Shown here: in pieces, positions 29,457-43,543 of the stretch
How the letters are laid out: each line of letters begins with the position of its first letter
How positions within the stretch are numbered: position 1 is the stretch's first letter
NCBI GenBank assembly: GCA_020746105.1
Contig: CM036620.1
Location: 26,558,604-26,622,603, forward strand
Source of the DNA: Trogon surrucura
Lineage: Eukaryota; Chordata; Aves; Trogoniformes; Trogonidae
Direction: 5' to 3'
DNA length: 64,000 bases
Made by a program: the position numbers and the translations under genes
The notes under the pieces: model-generated
What the model was told of the DNA's origin: nothing
The model's database searches: none
The model's input: the letters and a program-made list of their open reading frames with translations, nothing else

Positions 29457-32400
29457 CCTCCTTCTCCCTTTCCTCCCTCTGCAGCAGGCACAGACCATGG
29501 AGCAGCTCTCCTGCAGGGGCCCCTCTGCTGGGTTTGCTCACGCCCTTGTGACACCGTGCCACAGCACACTGGTGTGGTTTGCTACTACCGCCAGGAAGCA
29601 ATGACAGAGTTTGCCATGTAACATTACAAAATGCATCCTGTCGTTTTCCTGTGCTTTGTGCCAGATAAACTGTGGCCACAAGAAATAACCACAAAAATAA
29701 AATACAAGGCGCTCTCAGGTGCCGTTCTATCTTCTCTCTGCAGAATGCCAATGCCTTTGTAGGGAATGTAATGATTTTGTAGCGTAGGCCAAAACGAAGG
29801 GACTTGGCACTGAGATTCAATTTGGATAAGCCAGTGAGCCTGCTCAAGTGATCTGTGCATATCTTTTTCAAGACCAAGGGCATGAGGTCAAATTCTGCAG
29901 CTTTTTTTTTTGACAGCACAGAGAAGTGAGCTCCCTCCTTCTGCTGGCAGACGAAGATCCAAGAGCTGCTGCCCCGTGGCATCCTGCTCGGCTCAGACTA
30001 TGGGGCAGGTTTGGTGACAACCAGGTCCCATCAGAGAGGCTCCCCAGCAAAATCTGCTGCTGTCAAAAGCAGAGTTTGGCAGAGGCACATCAGAGAAAGG
30101 GAGCCATATAAAAAAGTAAAGTGTCCCAAGTTTAGAGGAAGAATCAAGGCTATCCTGACTTCTCTCGAAAAGCTGTCTGGCAGGAGAGATGGCAGCATGG
30201 ATGGTGGTATATTCCCAACCCTAATTTCCTGATTGCAGAAAATAAAAGTTTATTTGTGGGAGGGCAAAGGAGGATGTTAACAGGTTCTTATTTTTACTCT
30301 GCCAGCTCACCTTTTTCTACCTCTGTGTCAGAATGAAAATGAGGATTCCACCGAATGGCCCTGTCACCATGCTGCAGATCCACAGCTGCAGAAGATGACG
30401 CACAGTAAATCACTGTCCTCGCACTGAGAGCTGCCATAAATAATGCCACAGGAGCTCTCCTCCTGCAAGCAGCAGCTGCCTGCAACTGCTGGGAGCGGAG
30501 CTGTAATGCAGCCCCCAGGTAGGGAATAGAGAGGAAGTTAAACAGAACAGTCTGAAAAATAAGATCCTGGCATTTATCATCACATTAACTTGTAAGCCTT
30601 TCAAAATATTTATCTCTTGTCTCCCACAGGAGAATTTCTATAAGCAAGTTGTCATAATTTCAGACAAATTTCAGGAATGCGCTACGTTAATTTTCTAAAA
30701 GAACCTAATCTTAAAAGTATTTTCATTACCAGCAACTATTATCACTCTACTTTCACAGAGGAGAAAGCTGAGGCAGAGACCACGAAGCAGGCATGGCAAG
30801 ATCAAACCTCAGGTGAGCAGTGGAAGCAGCAGCTGAACCCAGTCCCTACTCTCTCTATTCTCTTTTGCAGTGGGTATATTTATTTGTTTTCCTAAGAGAC
30901 AGGGAAAATAAGAGAAGGCAAGGAAAAAGAGCAGTTTGGCAGGCTACATGACAGGTGGAAAAGGCCAAAGATGTGAAAGTGTATTAGCCATGACTTCCCA
31001 AGCAAGCAGTTTCCCAACTCTATTGCTTAGCCTCTATACCAATGACAGCTTTTGAAGGCTTGTGCTCCAGCACAGCCTCTCGCTTCTAGGTTGTAGGAAT
31101 TTCCAGAGCACAGGCACAGCCCCAGGGTTACCAGCAGGTCAGAGCTCTGGGCAGGCTTGGCCTGGAGGGAACCCCAAGGTGACTGGCTGCAGGGGAGCTG
31201 GAAAGGACATGGCTCTCGTTGCAGCTGGGCGCACTGCAGCCCCTCTCTAGCTCTGGAGGGATTAGAGCAGCACCAGTGGCCAGGGACATAAAGTGGTGAT
31301 GGAAGGAGGGACTGAGATGCTTCTCTACATTTCCCAGCCCTCCACAGCACCACCTGGAACCATGAAGCTCTGCACCATTCATACCTTTGTATAATGGGCT
31401 GTCCTTAACCACAAATTCTTCACCCAATTTGGGTCAGACCTTGCAGATACCTGGAGACAAGTTCCAGGGGATGTTTCTCTCCCTGGGAGCACTTGACTGA
31501 AGAGACAGATCAAGGATATGCATTGCAGTACATTTCATGGACACTGCCAGCAGCTGAAGGCAAATAGCTAAAAATCAAAGGTAATCTCAGATTCATTCCT
31601 CTCATGTTTCGCAGAAAGTAGGAGCGGGTTGGTTTTGGTTTTTTTTTTTTGCAGTGCACTCATGCTACTCTAAGATTCATATAACTATGATCAACTATGT
31701 AAAATGGGTTTAATTAGGATTTTGGTAATCACCCAGCATCTGGATAAAGTTTCCCCTTGTACATTTTTCTAGCCAACATGGAGAGAAAGCGGATTTGCCA
31801 GAAATCTGTAAATACCCTTTTTTAATAAAGATGTACCCAACCTCTGAGAATTAGTAAAACAAACTCTAACACAACAAAACAGAAACCAAACTCCAGGAAC
31901 ATTCAGTAACAACTGTGATTGACTGGAGATAGTAAGGCTAGAGGGACCTTTCCATGGAGATTGCTCTGTGGATACCTGGGGCTGAGCAGATTTCAATACG
32001 TTTTTTTTGTTTAGTTTTTAATTCCGATTTCAAAAGACTAAAAAGATTTTTCTTTTCTTCCTTCCAATCCTCCCTTTCTGACTGGGGTTCATGTCAAATT
32101 GGATATTCTGGCCAAATTTCTCAGAGAGAAAGATATACACTCAGAATGTAAGCAAACTGGGCTCCTACCCCATTTGCCCTATTCAAGGCAAGGACTAGAA
32201 GCCAGGTCTCCTTTCTAAAGGGGATTATCCAGTAGAGAAGTCATGCCAAAGTCAGTGATAAGAGCCTCCTATCCCTGCAAGTAAATATCTAGTTCAGGAA
32301 GATACTGCAGGGTGCACGAAAATCAGTTATAGGAACCTGTCTATGTTAAAAGTACTGTAAGCTTCTGGGAAAAACAGATACTGAAGCTTAGTTTTTTCCT

Positions 32401-35160
32401 TATTTCTCCCTGCTCTGAATCAGAATTTTTGCTTTCAAGCCAGCTCTTCCTAAATCCAAAATTAAATAGCCAACACAGCATTTCTCTGTTGGAGAGGGCC
32501 ACCTTCAGCTGTATTGCTGTTGGACCAGAGCCTGCGCTAGCCACTCGTCATCCTCTCTGGCACAGAGAGGACAGGGATGCAAAAAAAGCAAAGCTCACCC
32601 CCACTGCCTGCTCAAGCAAGACTCTTTATACCAGTTAGAAAGATTACAGAGGGCTGGCAGCAGCACTGACTACGTATCAGAAGTCAGAGCAAATCTCTGC
32701 CTCCCAACACCTACCTTGTCTCCATTCCCATCTCTCGTGGTGATCAGAGCACTGCAGACAGAGAGATCCTGACGCTGAGCACGAGGCGATGCCTGTGCTG
32801 CAGAAATGAACAAACACTTCTTGCTCAAGGAGTCCATAATCATGGGCTGTGTCTTTTGATTGTGTAATTCCAATTACAGGTGAATGGGATCAAAGAAAAT
32901 GGAACCAGCTGCAGAATAGGGCAGCAGAGACTTTTTCCCCTCACTGGAAACAGAAGCCAGCACAGCAAGGCAGCAACTAGCGTGATGGGGTGGGAGGCAT
33001 ATTTTGTTTTAATGCCACTGCTGGCAGAGAGGAAAGCCAAGCCAGGCAGCCCAGCACAGAAAGCTTTTGCAGGAAAAAAATCCAAACTTATACCAGCTAA
33101 TTTCTTCTTACACTCATTTTACTTTAGAGTGGTGATACTGACGAACCAGTTGATTGTTTTTCATATCTACGTGAGAAGTCACGTTTTACTTCCTTTACAG
33201 ACAGATGAGCTCCTTAAGACCGTGCACCTGTTAGCAAATTGAACTCATATTTAACATGATACACTATGGATTTTTTTAAATGTACTTTTAGTGCAAGCAT
33301 TGATTTTAACCAGATTCAGGTGAAATGCTTTAGAATTAAGAATAAAGTTCAGAGTTACTGCTGGCTTTTTATGTCTTAAATAAATAAAACAAAGAATAAA
33401 TCCCATTTGAAGACTCACCAGCTGATGGGGGCTTTCAGTAGAAAAAGGGATTCATGTTTAATTTTAAAATAATTTCTGGAATGCGCTATGTTTTCAGGTG
33501 TCTCTTTTGTAATTTTTGTTCGAAGGACGTGAAGCTGTCCTGCATTTGGCGCTGTTACCTGTCTTCCCAATTCTGTGAGTGGCTCTAAGGCTAGGAAGAG
33601 AGACTTTACTGGATAAGAGGCCACTTTACAGTGGCTTCTGGGATGCCCTACAAATGCCTCGTTTACCTGCTTTTGAAGTCAGGGGAAGGAGGGCTCTGCT
33701 TGAAGACTTACATCCAGAAAACATGCAGAAGCATCCATGCTTCTTGGACACACTGGTTTTTTTTTGCATTGGCAGCATTTCCAACTCTTGTAATAGAGCC
33801 TTTTCCCTAAAGCACATGCTGAAAAAGGCCAGTGAAAATTTCAGGTTTGCATTTTGTTAGCTGTTCATTGCTTGCAGTCTGCCTTGCTATGGGGGAGAAC
33901 GGCCACAGAACTGCCACACTCTAAGATCCTTAAAAAACAGAGGAAAATGAAAAATGTGTTTCCTTTTCTTTAAATATACCCCTCTTGAAAAGCTAATATC
34001 TTTTTTTTTGGAGGGGTGATTCATAACTTTGGGGTATGCAGTGCTTTGGACCTTCAATATTTCTCTTCAGCCTGCAAATGAGGGAATGCGATACACTCCT
34101 GTTTACCTCACAATATTTACCTCATAATATCACAGAATAAAAAGGAGGTAAAACAGGTCACTTGAAAAGCCAAGAAAGATTAGAGGGTAAGTGGTTATAA
34201 GCTGAGTCTGAGACAAGCAATTGTACATTTAGGAGAGAGAGGTGGAGATGGGACCTGAGCAGAGACTGGTAGCAGCATAGGTGACAGGAGGTGATTAAGC
34301 TGGTAGGGATAATTGGGTGGCTGAAGCTGACATAAGACATTTAACCGAGACACACACAACAGGGAAGGAAATCCTAACGGAGGGCAGGGACCTTCAGCAC
34401 TAACCCTGGCAAGGTCTCCTTTAGCTGCAGAGAGATGTCCCCAGGCTGGGAGGGTCGGTGTGCTATGGAGGCACGGTGCTGGCAGAGTCAATGGCAAAAG
34501 TGTCCCTAAACAGAGCTCAGAGCCCTTTGCGCATTTCGTGCCTAATTCTCTGTCAGAGAGACTTTGACCTTCTGTGCCTTGTTGGAGCTGCTCTCTGTAA
34601 CTAGATGTTTAGCAGAGGGGATGGGGTCATCAAGCTGACTGACCTTGTGCAGCTGGAGGAGGGAGTGGTGACAATATGCCTAAGTAGCCAAGGAAAAGCA
34701 AACAGGCCACTTTTACAGTATACCTGCCTTCTGTCTCAATCATGTATGAGGGTTTGTGTGACAGTCTGATAAAAACCAGTTGTCTTGTAAGTGGCACTGG
34801 AGACACAGGTGCTCGTGTTCTCCATAGAGACATGGAAAAATGGCATGAAGTTTGTTAGTTGTGGGGCCTTAAAAAGTAATTAATTTCCTTTTATATTGAC
34901 ACAGTTTATAACATCAGTACATTACGTCACAAGACGAGAATTTCAGGCTACGTATTCCAAAGCAGCTAAATAACATCAGCATCTCAGGATTTTGCAAAAA
35001 TAGACCACAGGTTTGGGCAATTTTACCCTTCTTGCCACATTATAAACAGTGGTGACAAAAGTCCACCCACCATCTCCAACCACCAAGACGAGCCCTGGCG
35101 ATCCCTGAATCCCTACAGAATTTTCCCTTACATGACTGCATCTAACACATGACTATATTT
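29457..35160. other. Intronic DNA, nothing recognised
   Basis: Mixed composition; somewhat GC-richer between about 31040 and 31360. Several frames of 100-180 codons overlap on both strands (for example 29440-29982 minus) with no recognisable domain and no GRID2 similarity. Confidence 0.5.
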
Positions 35161-35207
35161 ATGAGATCTGTCAAGGTCCCGTCCAACCTCAAACATTCTG
35201 TGGTTGT
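35161..35207 (+). mobile_element. CR1 LINE 3'-terminal stub
   Basis: ATGAGATCTGTCAAGGTCCC, GTCCAACCTCAAACATTCTG and TGGTTGT match the last tens of bases of a CR1. It abuts another CR1 piece starting at 35208. Confidence 0.6.
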
Positions 35208-35384
35208 CAGGTATTGGAACAGGCTGCCCAGGGAGCTGACTGAGTCACAATCCCTGGAGGTGTTTAAGAGACAGGTAGATGTTGTGCTGAGGGACATGGT
35301 TTAGTGGTGTTGATAGGGCTAGGATAAAAGTCCAACTTGATGATCTTGAAGCTCTGTTCCAACCAACACTGTTCTATGATTCTA
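35208..35384 (+). mobile_element. CR1 LINE 3'-end fragment
   Basis: GGAACAGGCTGCCCAGGGAG, CACAATCCCTGGAGGTGTTT, CAGGTAGATGTTGTGCTGAG and a tail ending GTTCTATGATTCTAC. Same strand and type as the fragment at 3018-3245, but with its 3' terminus. Confidence 0.88.
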
Positions 35385-38300
35385 CGTCACTATATTGCAG
35401 TGATGTCCCATGGGAGTGCCAGAAAGTGTGGGGAATGCCAGCTAGATCACAAGAACATGTTGCAAAATTTTTTTCATGTGCAGATACTGTTTAAAGAGAT
35501 ATGAACATTTCTCACCCTGGTGCTTTTTGCTTTGTTTCCATAAGAGGTCTCGGTGCGGGCATCAAGACCACCAGACATGTGCACGTGGCTGTGTTAGAGC
35601 AGGGTGGCAGGCAAATTCCATCATCTTTATGGAGCATGCAGAACCACATGTGGCAGTGAAGCAGCAAAGCAATTTTTCCTCCCGTAATTACTTAAAACAG
35701 CACTTCTTTGCCTGTGCAGCACTGCGTCTCTCCTCATCCCGCCCTGCTGAAATGCTGAAAGAGCAAATGAGGTGTGAAGCCCCCACCTCGCCTCAGGAGC
35801 CATCAGGTATGATAAGGTACAAAGAGCTCTTAATTAGGCTACCACGGTTTAGAGGAGCAATTTATACAGTAGCAGGCAAGAAGTGTTTGAGAGGTGCTGA
35901 GAGAGGTCCCCATCTCATAGTGCTTGTACAACATGAGCTCCACACTGTTACTGACCTTGACGGAAAATATGACTCCTCAGCTCCCTCCTGGTTAGAAGGG
36001 GCAGGAGGTAAGAGCAGCCACATGAAGCTGTATTTACAGCGTCAGATTGTCCTCCAACACACAGTACCCACTGTGTAGAGATAAAAGTGCAGCCGTAGCT
36101 ATGTCACTTAGCTCGAAGCCTTTGTGGTTTGCATCTGGTAAGACATTTGTTCAGAAAAGGTGCCCAGCACCTCCACTTCATTAAGATTCAAGACCATGGC
36201 CTTTCAGACATGGAGTCTTGCTTATTCACTACATTATTACCCGCACCCACTGGGCTAAGTTAAGCAAAATCACCTCTCAGCTGCCTCATTTCAGCAGGCA
36301 GCAGTTGTTCATTTTTTCTTCTTAGCAACTTGTAAAAGATTTCCCAACATGTTTAATTTCAAAAACTTAGTAGCTGAAAAGAAAAAAAAACACACTAGCT
36401 AGAAAAATAAGATAAAAGACAACTATAGAAAAAATCATTATCTTAATTACAGAGCAGCTTTGTCCTCTAATGGGAAGGTAATTTTTTTATAAGACAGCAT
36501 TGCTCTAATGGAGGATGCACTTTAAATAGGACTGCAGTTTGCACACCGCACTGAACTTCTAACCTCTCACAACTTATATTTACTGCATTTCAGAACTGTA
36601 CTAGTGGATAAAAAGACCAACATTTTTTTCCCCAGGATTACAGATTAATTTTCTAGAGCACCCCTGCTATGCAACTAAATATACCATGATATTCAACAAA
36701 ACAAATCAATAGCAATAGATGTTTTACTCAGTGGGGTTTTGGGGTTTTCGGTTGGTTGGTTGGCGTAATTCTTGCCATGGCAGGCACTGCTCTCTTTTCT
36801 GCAAATAAAATTGACAAACTTGCAGAGATGGAAAATGTGATCCTCTGTTTTCTGCCCTCCATGTGGCTGATGGTCTGCTGGGTGATTCTAGGAAACGGCA
36901 GCTGAGCCAGAAAGAGGTTGTTCATGCCCAAGAAAGTATTACCTGCACCCACTTAACCTTCTGAGATTTGGTGCCTCAGCTGCAAGCTGAGGCAGTGCCC
37001 TGCAGCCTAAGCTCCCTCTTTGCACTTGAAAATGGTGCCATTCCTCCACCCCAAGGTTGCAAACTGTGCATTATGGGCTGCTTTTGTCCCTGCTTCCATC
37101 CCCTATCGTCCTACTATTCTGTAGGTCTCCAAGACAAAGCTGAACATGGTGGAGCACTGTGGACGCTTGCTCCACAAGAGACTGCTGAAAAGGAGTTATT
37201 GCCAAATAAGCTTCTTGTACTGCAATTGCTCTTCTGTCTTCTTGCCTTCAGCAAAACACGAGAAAAAAAAAAAGTAAAAACCCACAGCCCTCCTTGATGT
37301 AGGTAAATATCCCTTCACTAATACTGGGTATTGCACTGCACTATCCAGTTGAGAGCTGATCTTGATATTAATTCTGAAAAATCACGTTAAGTCAGAATGA
37401 AGTTGTTGCTTTGCACATTTGGAAATTCATTAAGGGCACCCTAACATGCTGGATGCTCAACTGGCTCTGCCTGAGGAGATCTGTAGCAGATTCTGAAGAC
37501 CCACCACTATTTTACACAGCTCATGTCCTATTAATTAAAAGCATTTCTCTGCTACATATTTTTCCTTACAATGTTGTAAATACTCTATTAAATTCTCTAA
37601 CAGGGTTATCCTTTTAGAGGGGAATACAGAACCAGTTCCTTTCCGAAAAGCATGCCTCTCCTGTCTGGGAGCAAAGACTTGGAGAGCATCAGGTTAACTC
37701 TGAGACTTAAGACCACGTGTCCTGGATGAAATCTCATAAGACTTACAGACGACACACAGGATGGAAGATGGATGCAAGCCTTAAGCTGAAGTCTTTACAC
37801 GGGAGGCCCTTCCAATCAACAGTTGCTCCTGAAGGGTTCAAAGGCAGTTTATAAAAGAGGGATATAATTTTATGAAGGCAGAAATGCACAACAATAGCTT
37901 TGAGGAACCTGTTGTCAGTGAGGTAAGAAAACTCATGCTCATGGTTACAGTAAGAAGACATGACAGCTACGGGGACTCCTGAAGAACACTGAAGTGAGTT
38001 AAAAACAGGAAGCTACTTTAAGATTCATAGTACATCATAAGTTGGAAAAGATGTTTTGCTGCCACTAGCTCGCTCTGGTGATCAACATCACCACACCTGC
38101 TTCCAGCAAACTCTGATGTCCTTTGACAGAAAACACATCATGTCTGGTTGCTTGGGTGTAGGTGGGACAGAAAAGAACATCAATCAACAAGGGCGGAGCC
38201 ACAACTTCCCAGCAGTATCTCTTACACTGTAATATGCCAAATGGGAAGTTGGAGGTGCTGTATGACATGACCCGTCCTTGCAGCTGGAAAGTATTTATTT

Positions 38301-41300
38301 GCTCAAATAGTTCCTGAAAACTGTCTGTCAAAGTGGAGAGAGGTCTGAAGCACAGATCTGCTCTTCTGAGGATATGCCTCTTCAGTTCTCCTGAAGCATC
38401 TGAAAGTCTCACGGTAGAGTGCCACAGGAGCAACTGAAGTCTGCAGTAGGCCAAAACCTATTTCCAACAGGCTTGTAGTCAGGCTTAGCAATTCACACTC
38501 CTAGACCTTCCTTAAATATCTGAGGAAATAGGCTGAAGTGTACCCCTTGTTATGCCACTAGAAGGATAAAGGATCGTTGGATTAGGTCAAGAAGGTGACT
38601 AAAGCCATCATCAAAAAGACTGCCCAAAGAACTGTGGCACTCACAGAAATACGCTGTTGGCTTTCAGATTTGCGGAAGATCTGAAGCAGGGTCACCTAGC
38701 GCACAGAAGTGCTTCCCACCTGGCATGCCCAAGTGGTGCTGTCACAGGCAGAGATCCCAGAACAGAATCTCAACCCACTCACCTCGGGCAGACCCTCAGA
38801 GATAACAGGAACAGGATTTCCACCTTCATCAGAGATATGACACAATTGCAGGTGTCTGTCTGCACAATTGTGGTGCTGTGTAGAGAAAATGCACCTCCTG
38901 AACCTACCAAGAAGAGTCAGGCTCACAGGTCTTTTTCTACTCAGTTTTCATGAACTACATTTTTCTCTCAGCAGTTCATTTCTAGTTCACAAGATGATAA
39001 CGCATCAGCCATCATGGACCCTTCCCTGATATGTACAAACCATAACAAGATTTACTTCTCATAAGCACTGCTTGGGAAAATAGTTGCAATTTTCATAGTT
39101 TATCTATGTTAAAAAAAAAAACAAACAATCAAAAAAACATGCTCAGCATCTGTTCAGGATTCTTTTTGGTAAAATCTATGTATAGTGCAACATAAATGGG
39201 AAATTTAAATAATCTGTGCAAATGTCAAGACACACTCTAAATATTATGATCCTATACAATGCAGAGTGTCAAACGTGACAATGAGGGCAGGATTTACTGC
39301 TCACAGTCCAAATACATAAACCACCATTAATTCAAGTACTGCCAGTGGCTGATCTACTTTGCGTAGAAAAATTACAATCCAACACGAATCAAAATTTGAG
39401 CTATGCAAGCTGAGCTTTCAAAAAAATTCTTGAAAATATAGGGCTGCAATGGTAAAAGAAAAACCACAAATTGTATTTTCAGTACCCAGCTTTGCATATA
39501 TAATTACTCATTTCCGAGAAGGCAGTTGTACAGCTCAATTTTTGATAATTTTAAATCAATAGTTTATTCATCATGGTGGCTTGTGGAACATCAGTTAAAA
39601 TGGGAATGCTCATACTTGCAATTCCTCTTTTTACTCAAACAGAACTGCTCATTGTCACGATTCCCATTTTTTTGTTCATGCCCTTGCAGTTACGGCTTTC
39701 TCAGTACATTTTTTCCTAGGGATAGGTGTAATATTTCTGAACTTCTAACATTTGTAGAAGTGGCTCTGTGTTAAAGATTCAAAAGTAATAGCCAAATGAT
39801 ACAAATTCAGTCCTTTACCAGGGAAAAGATGTCCTGTGCTCTCATACAGAAGAGCCTGATTTGCAACGTCTTTGAAAAGGAGGCAGAATGACACAAAGTA
39901 CAAACCAGTCTCTTATTCTGAGCTGCCAGGGAAAAATACATTTCCTCTACAGAAATGTAATTCCTTTCAGAGTTTCTACCTCCTCATTCAAATACAATGA
40001 ATAACCAATAGGCTATATTTACTCTCCTGTCTTGATCCATAAATATAATTATGGAAAGTATTTCTGCAAAAGAACTTTGTCTAAGGGATGCTGCAAAGCT
40101 TAACTCTCAGTTCTAAAAATCTGTGTTCAAATCTTGGAAATTAAAATTAGGTTTGTACTAATGTTGACATAAATTACTTCCTTTCTTTCTATACTAGAAT
40201 AACTTAAAAGTATGTATCTCCAAAATTGAGAAGACAGTCTCTTAAATCAGGAATCAAGTTCAGACATTCTTCCTTCAAGCAAAAACCTAAGCTTTGACAA
40301 TAAGTAATGCTGATTTTAGGAAGTAAAATATGCCATCAAACTTTCAGGCTATCAAGGCTAGAAAGGATTATCATCACCGCGTGGTGCCCGGCAGAAGACA
40401 GAGAGGAAGAGAGAGACAATTCCACCCACAGCTCCCACCGCAAGCCCAGCTGGTGCTACAGCGAAGGTAGATCTTTCTGAAAGATAAGATTTAACACCTC
40501 CAACTAATAGAAAATCTTTTGTGCCCGCCTTCCTTGGCCATGGAATTATTCCAAAACTAAATTACCATTGTTCAAAAGAAGAACATAAACCCCAAAACAC
40601 CCCTCCTTAAGCTTTAACTCATGACTGAGTTAAATTTCCAACCTTCAGACTTTGCTACGCTTTGGTCTTCTAGATTACTGTTATCAAATTTTCTTCCCAC
40701 ATAATCACACTATAATCACTCCACAACTGATTACCTTTCTCTCTCTTTCTTTTGATAAGCTGAATAGCTTGAGCTTCTAACATCTTTCATGATAAGTCAT
40801 GTTTCTCAGATCCCAGACTGCTTTTATAGCTCTGAATTTTTATGATATAGCTGTACCAGAACTGAACTTAGTATTAATGACCAATAAAAATCTCACCAGT
40901 GTTGCATACAGAAACAACAACTCCTTTTTGCCTGCTCAGTGGCATCCAACTTGCATATTCAATTATCATTATTTCTCCTTAGGACTCTCCAAATAATTAA
41001 TTTTAGGGGCTGTTTGTAATAGAAAAAGATAATTTCATTTTTAACAAAATAATTCATCTGGCCTAGAGTAAAATGCTTTGTTTCACATGTTAGCATCTAC
41101 GAACTTTTGTTTTTTTAAAGTGAAATGGAAGACAACTAGATAGAAAACTAATTTTAAATAGAAAAACTTATTAACTTTTTAATGTCAATATTTAACATTC
41201 ATTTTTGGGCCCAATCTCTGAAAGAAATTTATGTTACCATCCCAGCATATTTTATCTCCTCTTGCCTTCTTCTCCCTTCTGAAATCACCTCAACAATTTC

Positions 41301-43543
41301 ACAATTTCTGTAAGGGATAACTTGGCTTAAGGCAAACTGCAAAACCGAGACACGACAAATATACAGGTCTCATTTCCATGCAGTTTTTTCCACTTTAGAG
41401 TGAACCAAGTTAACTAAGTACATGGTATTCATATTTCTGAGAATTAATCTTTACGTGCACAGTTACTTAGATGAAAGCTGTTTGTACGAACCTTAATGCA
41501 GGGCCCCAATGTGTGCCAAAAGAAAAGGATAGTGCACCAAGTCACTCAAGGAAAAAGGCAGCCTGGAAAAACTTTATTAACCGTATGTTAATTTAACACT
41601 GAACTGGCACAGCTGACAGCTAGGAAAGGAAAGAAAAATTCCTGTTTGAAACATGAATACCACTGAATTGAATTTTTTTGAAACTATAAACAGAGACCTA
41701 ATACCAGAATAAACCAACACACCTCACTGAACTATTTATTGTCAAAAAAATAGCTATGATACAGACCGCCACTATTCTGGAGAACAACCTTAGTATTACT
41801 TTTTAAAAGGGAAATGAATGCAATAAAAGGTTCTCAGCCACTGCAAGAGCAATAACAATATTAATGTCATTTGAAAAGATGGTCAAAGCACTTTGCTAAT
41901 GCTCATGAATCACCAGCTTCTTTTGCAATATAATTGCTGTGTTTGGAAATTGCATTTCCCCACTCATTCATATCATTCTAACCATTCTTCCAGTCTGTCT
42001 GAGGAAAAGTAATCCTGAGTCTCAGATGTGCTTTTCTCCTGCTTTCATTGCCGAAAGGGAAAATATGGTTGCAGGTTCCCCCTCGAAGCAAGAAAAGCTG
42101 TTCTTCCTGACAAGCAGCTCTGCAACGTAACCGTAAGGTGCTGATGGAGTTGCTATGGTTATAAAGAAGTCCTCTGTGGGAGACATCTTCACTTGTGATT
42201 AGGTTTTGAGGGAGACAGAGGGACGCTTGGTGTGGGAAGGAAGAAGGATGAAAAGAGCTTCAGCCATTTTATCCACGTGAAAGAGGAGTTACGCTACAGC
42301 TGAAGTGTTTTTGGAGAAAGTCCTGTCTCTCCAGGAGCAGGATAAACCTTGTTTTTGAAATACAGGGGATTTCCATACAGGCCAGAAGTGGCAACCATAT
42401 ACAGAAGTAAAATAAACCAAAGTGAAGCCGGTCTCAATTTGTCCATTTTCCTGTTATCTTATGCAGGAGACCATTACATTTTTTGAAATGACACTAGAAA
42501 AAAACCTAATAGATAAGCAAAAACCTGGATGTGGCAAGTCGTAAGTGAGGTTTTTGTGGCCCGGCACTACAAGCATTGCCTCTTTGTCCTTTGGGATCTA
42601 GCCCCTTGCACAACAGTCCTCTCCTCCTGCACACTTCTGCCAGCCCTGGTAGAGAGTGGTGACTGTCTGCGATAGCGCTGGCAGGGAAGGTACACCCCAC
42701 TGGGCTCTTTATTGAACTACTTGCCTCATCATGTAAAAATGTGTGGATTTAGTTTCCCTCTCCCCACATTCTCATCTTAGATCTTCAGAGTAGCCTTCTC
42801 CATGGGAGGATAGGGTGGGAGAGCTGCATCCGCTATAAGAGAGATCTACTCTTGATAAAAGCGAGAAATGAGCCGAAATCTTGATTTCAAAATACCAGGA
42901 GAGCTCAAGTACCAACAAGCAAAAATCCTTCCAAATGAAGTTTTAGTGAAATAAAGAAAGCTGAACAGTATACTTCAGAGCACGAAAACCTGTGAATAAT
43001 AAAAAATGCGAGTTCTGTTTTACTAGCAAATCTCATCACATAAAAAAATTGGTACTGTGAATCATCCTTGACGCTGGCTAGCAGATGCTATGTTCAGAGC
43101 ACAGTATCTGTGCTGTCTATAAATATTACTATGGCCAGTAAACTCAAGGCAATGGCAAGGGGGCTGTAAAACTATTGAGGGCACCATACACTGCAGTGGT
43201 TGGAAGAAACACCGTAAAAGAAAAATGATCTTTTATTAAATCTTTTGTTTGGGAGGAATTTTGTATTTTAACAGGGCATTTAGCAACCAGCATAGCTTTC
43301 CAAAAGCATCAGTCTCTCTGCTAATGCAGCTCAAGACAGCGACGATGCAAGGAAGTTGTGAGGGGGCCTGATGGACCAACTATTGTGTTGTGGCTTAGCA
43401 CCACATCTGATAACCAGGCTGTTATTATTATTCTCTCTGCAATGGAACACCTCTGGAAGCACTCTGGAGTATCCATAAAAATCAGAATGGTGGGGGTTTC
43501 TGAAGTCTTACAAGATGAGAGAAAAATTTGGTGTTGACTGCTC
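35385..43543. other. Intronic DNA, one long unexplained frame
   Basis: AT-rich DNA. A 200-codon frame on the plus strand (35476-36078) has no recognised domain. GGGGTTTTGGGGTTTTCGG at about 36733-36751 is a simple G/T stretch. A faint CR1-like echo occurs near 38025-38055 (TTCATAGTACATCATAAGTT), too weak to annotate. The rest has no recognisable feature. Confidence 0.5.

Noticed and set aside
29440-29982. 180-codon minus-strand frame
   Set aside because: No recognised domain; it overlaps other frames and the end of a CR1, consistent with chance.
36733-36765. Telomere-like G/T repeat
   Set aside because: The units are GGGGTTTT and GGTT, not TTAGGG, and the stretch is about 30 bases; a simple low-complexity run.
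38017-38060. Faint CR1-like tail on the minus strand
   Set aside because: Only a few short matches to the CR1 terminus; too weak to call.
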